From positions 2,831,247 through 2,895,246 of the forward strand of contig CM018605.1 of NCBI GenBank assembly GCA_009192285.1: a stretch of DNA of 64,000 bases. Direction: 5' to 3'. The notes beneath the pieces are model-generated. The model had not been told where the DNA came from and did not search any database. It worked only from the letters and a program-made list of their open reading frames with translations. Both the position numbers and the translations under genes were made by a program. Shown piece by piece: positions 49,672-60,105 of the stretch. This stretch comes from Morchella semilibera (Eukaryota > Ascomycota > Pezizomycetes > Pezizales > Morchellaceae). The stretch's first letter is position 1. Each line of letters begins with the position of its first letter.

Positions 49672-51252
49672 ATTAACTTAAGACCTTTCTCGCCGACCAT
49701 CGTTTAACCGATATGTACGAATTATTGGCTCAGTATGGGGCTAGGCCCCGTCGAAGGTTCGAGTTGTAGCCCAAGGAACGAACGATTTGATAAATTCAAG
49801 GGTATGCCAAAGTCTCAAAGTATTGATAGGCGGACAGGCCACACACAGTCTAGAGTCTCTGGCCCAAGGGCAATCTTTGGGGCTGAACTGAGCTTGCGCA
49901 CCAGGAGAAACAATCAGCAAGGCTCTTAATACAATCACGGATTATCATTCGTAGACATTGAGCAGGTGATCATGATCGACTGTCATCGTGAAGAGTTGAG
50001 GCGAATTATGATCTCATCGAAGCGCAAGACAAATTGGGTACAACCACTATGACTATAGTCTTACCTGAATGAACAAGTTATATCGTCTTGATTAAAATCA
50101 TCTCTGTATTTTGGGGACGGGGAAGGAGCTAGTATCCCGGAAAAGAGGGTTGCAGGGGGAGCGGGACTATCCTGGAAAGTACTGGATTTGCAGTGCCTAC
50201 TATATCTGAATCTCTTTCTCGTGAAACACACAATTGTTAGTCCAAGACTCCAAGTTGTATCAAAGGCTATTGGGATACTTTGGAAGGGGGGATTGGGTGG
50301 GTGTTGCATATGTGCGGTGTGGGGTGGGGTGGGGGCCGGTCGGGGTACTTCGGTAACAATAAGAATTCCCCATTATGAGGTGACAGTACTTAAACGCGAA
50401 CCAAGGGGGGGGGGGATATGGATATGGAATTTGAGGGTAACGTAACTCACCGCTGAAGTATGCAGGATCCTTAAATGTGGTGAGAGTAACCAAAGAAAAC
50501 GTAGAGCTGGCGGTAGTGGTGGTGATGATAACTGAGCTCGAGGTGGGACTGTTCATGAATTCAAGGCTGGAGAGAAGACAAAACTGGCTGGCTAGGCTAA
50601 TGGAGGAGCGGAACATCTTGGGATTCCAGCAAAGAAGATATACCCGAGAAAGGGAGATGTTTAATAGGATAAGCCCCCGCAGCAACGTCGGGGTGTAAAT
50701 GCACGCATTCAGGAAGCCTTTCAAGTTGTTGCCTGATGATCACTCATCCCAACCTCAAGAAGAGAATTGATTCGCTCACCTAACCCTGAAGCTCTTGCCA
50801 CTTCAACTCACTCCTGCTAGGCCTTGGCGCACGATTAAGGCACTTACTGATTTGGGGACGATCGCGAGGCCCGGGCAGGTTCCCGAGTATCAGATTTGCA
50901 TGGTGGAGAGCAGTAGCTACTAAATATGCAAGAGATTTGATATTTGACTAAATATTTAACAATCACTTTTCTTCTTTAAGTTTTGTCGCTCTCTGTTTGT
51001 TAGTTCTACTGGTTCTGAATATATACAAAGGATCGAAGATCACTGTATAATATGCGCCATGTAGGTACATGCATATCAAGTCCTGGACTCGATTATTGGA
51101 TTTAATCCAGGGCAACTCATAATATTCCCTGGCCAGGCTTTTGCGCCGTTAAAGGGGTTATTTAGAGTGATCCCCGAGCAGCCTCGTCACCACTCTTCAT
51201 GCAGCTGGGAAAGGTGTCACTTTGGACAAAACTAGAATACACAGGTTTATAA

Positions 51253-51269
51253 TCATCCGCTATCACTCG
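51253..51269 (+). other. Bipartite motif TCAY-N6-TCACTCG
   Basis: Exact match (TCAT first half), followed by GACTTGGC. Confidence 0.7.
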
Positions 51270-53426
51270 GACTTGGCATACCCGCTGATCCTGATCCTGG
51301 GCCCCCACGGCCGGGAAAAAAGTAGGTATTGATTGATGATATCACTGGTACTCAACATTAGACGGTATTCGGTGTAAAGAGAAGCGTTTTAGATTTAACA
51401 AGGGCACGCGCACGGTGCCTTATATTTTATGAAGAAATAAGTGGTAATGCAACTCATGCTCAGTCGGTAGGTTTTATAAGTGACACATTTGTGGCCCTCC
51501 TGTCCTGCTCGTATCGCCCCGAAGTAAGATAAAGAAACCTGAATCTCAGGCTATACTAGCTGGACAAATTGAACGCCGCAGTTGTCCCTTCACTCTGTTC
51601 ATTCAGACATATCGTTTCATAGCGGATGTCTAAGTGCATGTAGTTATTTAAATCATCATCAATTTTAGGACTAGATTAAAACGGCAAATGATTTTATGAT
51701 TGCGTATACATCCTGGATAGCACATTCAGTCTCGACAATCGTGTCAGGCTGTGTTTACCTTCCCATCTGAGCTGCCCCCCGAATCGTAATTGACTAATTT
51801 GATAACCAGAGTTGGTGAATTATCACGGAGAAAATATCTCGGACAGCCTTATCTATAATTGTAGGGTACATAGAAAAGCTCCCTGGCTTCGGTTGAAACA
51901 GGCTGAAGTCAGTGGAGGAACACCAGGGGATATAACTTGCAGAAAGCACTGGGTAGTGGCTAAACGCTTGAAGATCCCTTGACTGTGTTCTGGAGACTTC
52001 ATACCTTGATAGAGAGCGTGTACAATGGTATAGAATACATGTAGTAACTCCTCTACAGTAAAGGACACTAAATGTGGTACTGGCTGGCACCTGCAATCAA
52101 TGGCATCCGTTCATAAGCCCTGAAATATCCCCTTTGTTATGTATTATGTAGCTAACATGAAATTGTGGATATTAGCTAGCGCTCTTCTCTGACAAGAATT
52201 TCTAGGTGCTTGTGAATAATATGATAGGAATGGATTGGGATTCTGCCAGGGTGGGGTTAAAACTGTGGGAGTGTTTTGTTACTCGTCGGACCAAGTGAGA
52301 GCTATGATATAGGCACAATTAGGGGTAGGTGGAGCTAGGCTAGATAGACCTAATGGGTAGATCTGTAGGTAGATCCGGGCAAATGATAGATTCTGTGTTT
52401 GGTGAGTGCTGAATGTTGAATGCCCGTCAAGGGTTGGAGCGAGAACAAACCTCAGTTGACCCCATTACGCCCCAAGGCTACCGGGAATAGCAGCACAACC
52501 AGCAGTATAGTTGCGCACAAGAGCTAGCTACATACATGTAGATAGAAGGTGGGACCCTAACATTACTCTACGCCATTTAGTGAGTGTGAACTTCTAATAT
52601 CAATAGAATCCATTGATCAATTGAGTTTGTACTCGGGCTTTTTTCGCAACCTCGTTAGGCCTCGGAGGTATCATTTCTAGCCGCACGCCCTTCATAGCTA
52701 GCGTGTAGATGGAATCAACCCTCATCACCCCTCAAGTGGGGCAGCTAAGATAATTTCTCCCACATCAGTCTAGGTATTCACAGGCGTGTTTGTAGCATAG
52801 AGATAATCACTTATTGTTTTACATACCCCCCCAAGACCCCAAACCTACCTCACCTGCCTGATACATACTTTCAGGAAAAAAGTCCCCACTCTGGCTTTCT
52901 TCCTGGCATGAGCCCTTACCCAACCTGTAGATTAGTGATAAGCCTCGGTTTCGTAGTTTTCGGGCGCCCATGGAGACTAAGACTAGGTACAAAGGGGCCA
53001 AGGGGGCCCTAGATCGACGGTTGTGCATGCGGTGGGCCTTGACTCACACGGCGGGGATAGCATTACCGATACTGCCAGTGGTGGCGGTGGTGGTGATGGA
53101 TTTGTACTCAGGAAGGCTCGTACATTATCGACACATTTATTTCTTGATCGAGGGCCGGGGGTTATGGTTTAATTTGGGGGGTCCTGAAGGGCCATTTGCT
53201 GTTCTTGATATCACTTAGGCGTAATTAGAATTATCAAATGGTAAGATAAGGTGGGGTGTATTGTAGATGAAAATTAAAAAAAGCGGATCGGTATGCGGTA
53301 AGCCCGCGGAGGTGTATACGTATATGGGTAGATAAGGGCCACGGGTGGTGCTTCATGAGGGGTGAGCGCTACTGGAGTGGTGAAGTTTTGTCAATTGCAC
53401 TTTGTCTATCAGACTTAGGGCTTGGC

Positions 53427-53443
53427 GCACAATTCATCACTCG
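53427..53443 (+). other. Bipartite motif variant joined to CTTGGCGCAC
   Basis: GCAC-N6-TCACTCG; the GCAC is the end of CTTGGCGCAC (53,421-53,430). Confidence 0.55.
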
Positions 53444-53644
53444 CGATCGCTGCGCTCCAACCTCGCTCGATGTTGATTTTTGGATTCTGAGGTATGGGGA
53501 AGTTGCCTATATCTATATTTAGCCGTATTTAGTAAATTAATTAAGCCCCATACTGTTCATTGACCTTATTCTATAAAAATCAAAAAAAAAAATACGAGCG
53601 GGGATTTAATTTTGCATCTTCATGACGTAACGGGACGTCTAATG

Positions 53645-53671
53645 CTCCTCCTCCTCCTCCTCCTCCTCCTC
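53645..53671. repeat. (CTC)n microsatellite
   Basis: Nine CTC units. Confidence 0.9.
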
Positions 53672-54012
53672 GGCTCTTACCCACGCGTAGGCTTGCCATT
53701 AGTTTACGCTACTAGTGGTGGTCTCTCCCGCATATCTAGATCTACCCCTTGTAGAAACATTGTCTATAGCTTAATCAGGTGCTTGACCAATTGGATCAGG
53801 CGTGGCCAAACTTGATTGAGTATGAGTTTCTAAACTAGTACTAGGTATCAAATAAATCCCGATCCCCGCGCCAAATGCGGGTATAACCTGTCTGGAAGCC
53901 TTATGCTGACAATAGAGACTCTTATTGATGGATCGTTGATGAAAGGTCTAGAATTGATAAATAAAATATCCGGGAGGAGAATTAGGAAAGGGAGAAGAGA
54001 GAAAAGTAAAAC

Positions 54013-54051
54013 TAAGGGCCCATTTGGGAGCGGGGCGTTGTTGAAAACGCC
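54013..54051 (+). repeat. Possible PIF/Harbinger-type terminal inverted repeat
   Basis: TAA is followed by GGGCCCATTTGGGAGCGGGG, then a GGCGTT/AACGCC hairpin (54,034-54,051). GGGCC..TTTGGGAGC ends next to TWA are typical of PIF/Harbinger elements. TTTGGGAGCG recurs exactly 100 bp further on (54,123). The opposite end was not found. Confidence 0.3.
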
Positions 54052-54420
54052 GTTCTGTTGGCACTCCATTAGTAGCTAGATAACAGAGAAATTGAAAAAC
54101 AGAGTATCAAAGTTAGATGTCGTTTGGGAGCGATCTATCCACTTCTACAATGGAGTGTTGTCCGCTTACCCCACTAACCATACACGCACCTAACCTTACC
54201 ATCTCACACCCCACCATCACAATCAGGTTTGTTTCATCAGATGTAAGTTGCCCGCGCGCTTGGTACACTTCTATTTGCTATACCTATCTAATCGCTCTAC
54301 AGTCTTCTTTCCTCAGTAGTCGCGCGCCCCCAGCCAGTCTGTCTAAGTATTTGACTCTAGTACTCCACTACCAAAAATTGGAAGTCGCCCGTTATAACAC
54401 TTTACAACAAATCTCATCCA

Positions 54421-55565
54421 ATGACGCAAACCCGTTCCGCCAAAGCTTCAGCGCTGATTGATGGTAGTACTCTAGGTCAGCCGGATGGCCAGAATGAGAT
54501 TCTGCCTGATGACTCTGGTGTGCTAGTTGACGATGGGAAGAAAGGAAGCCGTGCTAAGTAGTCAGCACACATGGAGAGAGCGCTTTTGCTGTCACTTTTG
54601 CATGAAATGCAATTTGGCCGGCGCGCAGAAAATGGTTTCAAGAAGGAGGCTTGGAAATCCGCTACCCTGGCGGTCAACCAGTACCTCAATCCTACGCAGG
54701 GGATCTTCAACATGGGACAGGTCAAGAATAAGCTTACCAATGTATGCGATGCTCAAGTAGGTTATTCACTAATATGATGCATATAACTGACGTATGCATA
54801 TGGTATCAATTCAAGATAAAAAAAAAATACGACATATTTGTATTACTGAAAGGTAATAGCGGGTTTGGTTGGGATAATGCAAAGCTCATTCCTACCGCTC
54901 CCAATGATGCTTGGAATACAATAACTGTGATACGTTTTCTCCTATTAACTCAAATGAGACAATTTCCTAATTCTTCGACGAAAATACCCCAGTGCTAGAC
55001 AGTTCCGTCATGAGACTTTAAAGTTCTTTGATCAGCTCGATCAGCTATTCTCAGGAGCTAGAGCTACAGGCACGCATGCCATTACACTCAGTCAGCTCAT
55101 GTCACTGCAGGCCAACAAGAGGCGCGGTGCAGAAGAGGTGGACGAAGATGGGCAACAGTTGGAAGGAACTCTGACTGCCTCAATGTTTGGACAACAATCT
55201 CAGTCTATTGGCACTACGGTCGACAGTCCCAAGCCGCTTAAACAGATCAAACTTGAGAATGAGAATGGGTCAGTCTCATTAGTATGCCTACTCGCGAAAG
55301 AGCTAGTGTAGGGAAGGCAATTGCGAAGGAGTTGGCAAACATGACTGCTGTAGCTGCCCAGCCAGGGGTAAGCAAGACAGAGACGTCAATTATCCGTTTG
55401 CAGGATGAATATGGTGCAACGGTGAATATGGAAAATATTGTCGCTGCGATGAGCATTTTTGAGAATGATACAAAGTCAAAGATGTTCGTCGCCATGAGAC
55501 CAGGAGAGGTAAGGGATGCATGGCTACAAAAAGAGATTGATATCTATAGGAATATGGGTATCTAA
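54421..55565 (+). pseudogene. Myb/SANT-like DNA-binding domain gene, inactivated
   Basis: ATG at 54,421 opens a frame that continues through TAG at 54,559-54,561 (codon 47) into a clear Myb/SANT-like (PF12776-type) domain: ALLLSLLHEM, ENGFKKEAWKSA, VKNKL, GFGWD, APNDAW, and then KFFDQLDQLF. The TAG sits where this family has an invariant Trp just before the first helix, so it is a TGG to TAG change. A 59-bp intron (54,757-54,815) is well supported. A second, probably 54,927-55,002, is needed before FRHETLKFFDQL. Near 55,263-55,290 the frame shifts by one base into the C-terminal part, which ends KMFVAMRPGEVRDAWLQKE.. with TAA at 55,563. Such genes accompany PIF/Harbinger-type transposons or are their domesticated relatives. 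A stop plus a frameshift means no full-length protein. Confidence 0.75.
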
Positions 55566-57002
55566 TCTCTGAGGTTCTATCTATCAATGTCTTCTGTATA
55601 TCAGATAGTCTTTCCACATTCCATCTGCAATTCCTTCACGGAGTACTGCCGTTGTTTCATCTTCCACCTCGTCTAGCTCTTGTATTGCATTTTCATCACC
55701 AGTTATACCATCAAGATCTGACCGCCCGCGTCCAGCTAACTCTGAGGCCTCTAGCCCCGGGCAAACATATCCCCCTCTCCATGAACTCCCTGACGGACAA
55801 AATTATGAAGCATTGTAAGTGCGAACATGAGCTTGACCTGTGCCGAGAAAGGGCACTCAGGCCCCATTGCAAGGACCCGGAATATCTTTTTGAGTACGCC
55901 AAATATTCTCTATCACATTGCGGAGTTGGGCGTGACGGAGATTATAGAGTTCTTGCTTCGTTTGTAGCCTATATATGAAGAGATAATATTTTCAATATTG
56001 TAATTAATTATAATTAGATATTAATGTCCCTGATCGCCTTTGTTGATTCTTTTCATCTAACAAAAGATGATGCATTTCGTGATGCATTTATCTCATCCAT
56101 TTAATTTGTTATTAGAGAAGATTTAGTCTTGAAACTTTGATACTATCGACACTTATCCGTAGTGAGTAGGCAAAATTCATGCACCTAGCCTGTGCAGACT
56201 CTAGTTTGCCAATTTTGATAATCAAAATCAGGCAATCAGCTCGAAACATAACCTTTTTTAGTTCACAAAAAATAAAAGGGTACGAAATATACCGTATTTC
56301 ATTGGTATCGGAGAGGAGGGGGAGAACAAAAGAGAGAAGAGGAAGTATCTGGTTCCTCATTGCGAGTAACAGTTAAAGAGCCTGGCCTGGAAAAGAATTT
56401 CTATTCACCTAATCTGACTCGTGATATAACCCTAACCCTGCTACGCCACCACCGCTAAAACCCTAGGCTTCTTTACTCACTTATCATTACCAAGTCAGTT
56501 GTAAGTAAGCCAGTTCACGCCCCCGGGTTTTACCCCCCAACTGTCAAGTTTGAAGTGTCAATAGTCTAAATTGACGGCCGGCAAATACTCTTTGGCGTCA
56601 TGCATGGTAGTATTTCTGTTTGAGTTTAATTTAGAAAATGACAAAGAGTCAAAATGCGATAGTATCCCTGCCTTGTAAAGTTCCCAGCTAGAACTGGGGT
56701 ATAGAAAAGGGTTTGTTTATAACTCATCTAACCACAAATCTACATGTAAATAAACTTAGATATATACTCCTCTAGCTCACCCAAAATATATCTTTCACAT
56801 TATGTAGAAATGTAGCGACTCTACATACATCCATGTTCCTATGGACGGGGTGTTTACGTTCTCGCTGTATGTCTATGTACGTTTTACAGTGCAATATTAT
56901 ACATGTAGTGTCTATATATGCTAGTCTTGTTTCAAAAAATTATGCGGAACCGAGCATCGAAGATTCTACATTGTAGTTCCTAGATCCTGCGTGCTTTACT
57001 GT
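55566..57002. other. Intergenic, no gene recognised
   Basis: Short frames downstream of the Myb/SANT-like gene (55,652-55,978) are unassigned. GATGCATTT is repeated near 56,070-56,090, recalling the subterminal words of the 7527-7935 element. A 12-base word near 56,135 is inverted relative to one near 54,103 and may mark the other side of the element. Confidence 0.35.
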
Positions 57003-57393
57003 ATTATGGGGCACGTATATGGAGCGGTAAATGTGTCAAAAGTAATTTCACCAACGGTGGTATAAGCACTGAATTTCAGTCCTTCCAGTATAAGTGCTGA
57101 CTTTCAGTCTTTATTCTGCATTATCATTAATACCCACAGTTTCACACCGGTGGTAAAATAGCTGCCACCGGTGGTAAAATGACCTACCACTGGTAGTAAA
57201 ATTCCCCACTGGTGGACAATGTTCATATATACTGGCATGATATAGCCCCTTTTGGCCAAAAGGTCAGTGCTTTTATCCATTTTAAGGTATAAATGCTGGT
57301 ATTATTTTCACCACCGGTGGTAAAATAATTTACCACCGTTGGTAAAATCACTTTTGACACATTTACCGCACCATACATTTACCGCACCATAAT
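57003..57393. mobile_element. 391-bp MITE with about 60-bp TIRs and a CCACCGGTGG lattice
   Basis: The left arm (57,003-57,065) and right arm (57,393-57,330 reversed) share ATTATGG, GGTAAATGTGTCAAAAGT and ACCAACGGTGGTA with only a few differences. The interior carries at least five further CCACCGGTGG-like palindromes, each followed by TAAAAT (57,146; 57,166; 57,187; 57,309; 57,330). The right arm also repeats TTTACCGCACCAT in tandem. TA flanks fit a mariner-type insertion. There is no coding capacity. Confidence 0.8.
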
Positions 57394-58039
57394 GGATATA
57401 TAGGTTCTCTTTGTTTTGCTATAAAGGACGTATTTCACTAGCTATTTCTTGACTTGCACGACCGCACAATTTAGCAACCTCTGTTAATCTTTGCCGGAAG
57501 ACAAGATTTATCCCGTTCGATCTTCGATATATTGATATGTCACGATCATTCTCCTACGAGACTTAGGCGAGAGGGGCAAGGATGATGGGCTTGTAAATAA
57601 TGTGGCCTCTAGGGTATCGACTATTGACTGACTTTCTTGGAGGCGGCTGGGGGTGAAGGGGATCCTAACTTTTGCAAAACGCGGGAGATATTGGAGAATT
57701 CATTCAACCTCAGAAGAGTATTCTTTTGATGGGACTGTTCTAGAAGGTTCTAACTACTAGCCAAGCTGTCCTCCGTGACTATTGACGCAGGAAAAAACCA
57801 AATGAAAGGATTTGTCGGCTTCACATCGTCATCATCTACACATACCCGTGCTTAAAAGATCCGTAACCTCCCGCAGAGAAACAGCAACAAAAAAAAAAGC
57901 AAAACGCAAAACAGAACACACGAAACGCAAAACAGAACACACGAACGCAAATATCATGATCAAGTTTCGTCATCTCACGTGCACCAGTACCACCCACAAG
58001 TCTCGGCCGCAGTCGATCCACTCCCCCCACGGGCTGTCA
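57394..58039. other. Intergenic, no gene recognised
   Basis: Downstream region of the 58-kb minus-strand gene. Nothing notable except the short tandem repeat at 57,900-57,950. Confidence 0.4.
57900..57950. repeat. 21-bp tandem repeat, about 2.3 copies
   Basis: The unit ACGCAAAACAGAACACACGAA occurs twice in tandem plus a partial third copy. Confidence 0.85.
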
Positions 58040-58470
58040 CTACTCAGACGACCTCCTGACCCTCTCCATCTCATACTGCCTCATCAGCCTGCGTTCCTCC
58101 ATCTTCATGCCCTCTTGCTCGAGGAGGTATGCATCCTCGAGCCTGACGCTCTCATCATTATATGACTGCACCTCGCGCTGCGAGTTAATCACCACCGCAA
58201 CCATGCGCAGGCACAGGGACTTGTCCCAGAAGCCCCGCTGCTCGGAGTGCAGCAGGTCGACCTTGTCGTTGTGCTGCTCGGCGATGTTGATGAGCTCGGC
58301 GAGACGGGAGGTGCGCGCATCGTTGGCGATGCGGAAGGCGACCTGGAGTTTCCGGGCGTGGGAACGGAGGGCAGCGAGGCGCTGGCTGGTGGTGGTGGCG
58401 GCGGAGGTAGCAGTAGAGGTAGTAGTAGAGGTAGTGCTATTGGTTCCATAATTGCAGGAATCTTGAAGAG
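58040..58470 (-). CDS. Coiled-coil-like hypothetical protein, start codon out of frame
   Basis: The minus-strand frame ending at 58,040 encodes a Ser/Thr-rich segment followed by about 115 charged helical residues (QRLAALRSHARKLQVAFRIA.., ..EEQ-rich end MKMEERRLMRQYEMERV). It has no signal peptide or membrane segment. This frame has no ATG before residue ..LRMVAVV. The only good ATG (58,449) lies in another frame, just before a CTA/CTACCT microsatellite. A TATA box (58,587-58,595) and a leader precede that ATG. So either a repeat-length change broke the frame, or translation begins in a way I cannot see. Domain not recognised. The gene is divergent from the FAD oxidoreductase gene, 1.5 kb away. 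Confidence 0.5.
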
Positions 58471-58600
58471 GTTCAAAAGTCGTGGTTTGAATGATAGTGA
58501 TATGTGGGGACCGGGAGATATATATCGAGAGGGAGCTACGAGCAGTTGAGTGAGAGAACTTGCAGCGAGGGGATGGGGGGGGGGGGGTTATATACAGCAA

Positions 58601-60105
58601 TGATGATGAGGGAATAGAGTTTCAAGATTGATAGCTGCCATTGTATTCGCTTTCGACTGTACCTGCAGCCTGTGTTGCACATTTCAAGAAAATGCGTGGT
58701 TTACAATTTGTCTTTGGCATAGGGCCGAGTGATGGCGTATGACCCGCGGCAGTACCTGGAATGTACTAGTGGTCAGTATATACACATGTAGTGAGTGCGC
58801 ATTTTGAGAGGGGCTAGAGAGGGAGAGTCATATTTTTCTTGGGCCTTTTCCCTTTCTATTCAAGATGGAAATTAACAAAGTCGTCGCCGAGGACGCCAGC
58901 GTGGTTAATATTGACATAGTCTGATCATATATCAGGTACCGTGATTGGTGGGCGGTATTACAGATAGCTGAGATCAACAAGCGAGACCAATGAACTAGCA
59001 GATCATCTATCTATACATTAGTGCTATATATGATCATGATGATATGGCGCTCTCGTGATTGCTTGGAAAGTTTAGTGGTTGGTCCCAAGAGTGCAGAGCT
59101 GCGCATATATAGAATGGGGCGGGAGAGGGCATTAATCATACGCGTTTGTGTGCGGGTGCTACAGAGGAGTACATCTACGTACAATATTGTATACAGCATA
59201 TAGGTGCAGGTATATGAGCATGTGCTGTTGTGGGAAGGGGTTGAGGACACAAAAGAGTATGTAGCAGTAGTACATGTAGTAGTAGTACATGATGTGCTTG
59301 ACAGGCGCCGGCGGGAGTGTCGTGCTCTGAGTTAATTTTCCCGGTGAGGAATTAAGTAAGTAGTACTCGAGACTGCACATGTGTATATGTATAAAACATC
59401 TCAAACATCTCGGTTGTGTTAATTATAATGTGAGAGTTATGAAAACGTATACAAGTACAGCGCTGATCATGAGACTTAAGTCAACCAACGCAGCAAAGGT
59501 CAAGTCCCCAATAAAGATCCTAACCTTGATCATATTAGCTTTGGTTATAGATCTCATAGATAGATCTCTACACTCTGTATATATACTGCATGTTAACCAC
59601 AGTGAATTATACCAGATTTGACCGAGATCCCGAAATCCCCCATGAGATCTCAGATTCTCCTCTCTTCTTCTCTTGTTTGTTCCGCGGCCAGGGAGAGGGG
59701 AAACACCACACGTGCCAAATTCAGGCGGGGTTAGGAAATATTTAATATATGTTTAATTTCTGCTGCAGGTGGAGAAAGAAAGGAAGGAGGAAGTGGGTTC
59801 CGAGGAGAAGAGAAGAGGAAGAGAAGAATGAGTGAGTGCATGCAGGTGCGGGGGAGGAAACGAAGATCCCCCCTCCATCTCCTCCTCCCTCTCCGACTCG
59901 ACCTACATTCTACAAACACCACAAAGCACACCCCGTTTTCATAACTAGAGAGAGAGCTTTCGACACAGAACAGATAGCTGTGAACAATATAAGTCATCTA
60001 CCTCATATTATTTCTTAACTTATCGAGAGCTCCCTCAAAATAACTAAACACATAGCTTGTACCCCTACCTAAGCTATTAACCTACAGTGCCACTTCGATC
60101 TCAAG
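58601..60105. other. Divergent intergenic region
   Basis: Between the 58-kb gene (minus) and the oxidoreductase (plus). It contains a bipartite motif site at 58,726 and CTACAT/TACATGTA words. A purine/pyrimidine-rich stretch (59,760-59,900) and AATATAA lie near the oxidoreductase start. No gene is seen. Confidence 0.4.
58726..58742 (-). other. Bipartite motif TCAY-N6-TCACTCG
   Basis: Exact match on the minus strand (TCAT first half, spacer ACGCCA). Confidence 0.7.

Larger units (their letters stand above)
44853..54012. other. 9-kb gene desert with possible exon remnants
   Basis: No intact gene. The stretch 45,537-45,690 reads GFRDVEPDALDYHLENVLSE.. directly after a CTGTAG acceptor-like site and may be an exon relic. 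A 128-codon plus-strand frame at 48,686-49,072 (no ATG head) is unassigned. Bipartite motif sites lie at 45,961, 51,253 and 53,427. Confidence 0.4.

Noticed and set aside
49784-49830. Copia-type reverse transcriptase word KVRVVAQG
   Set aside because: An eight-residue similarity without upstream or downstream RT motifs; likely chance.
56430-56439. Telomere-like CCCTAACCCT
   Set aside because: Only ten bases with no further units; not a telomere or a convincing interstitial tract.
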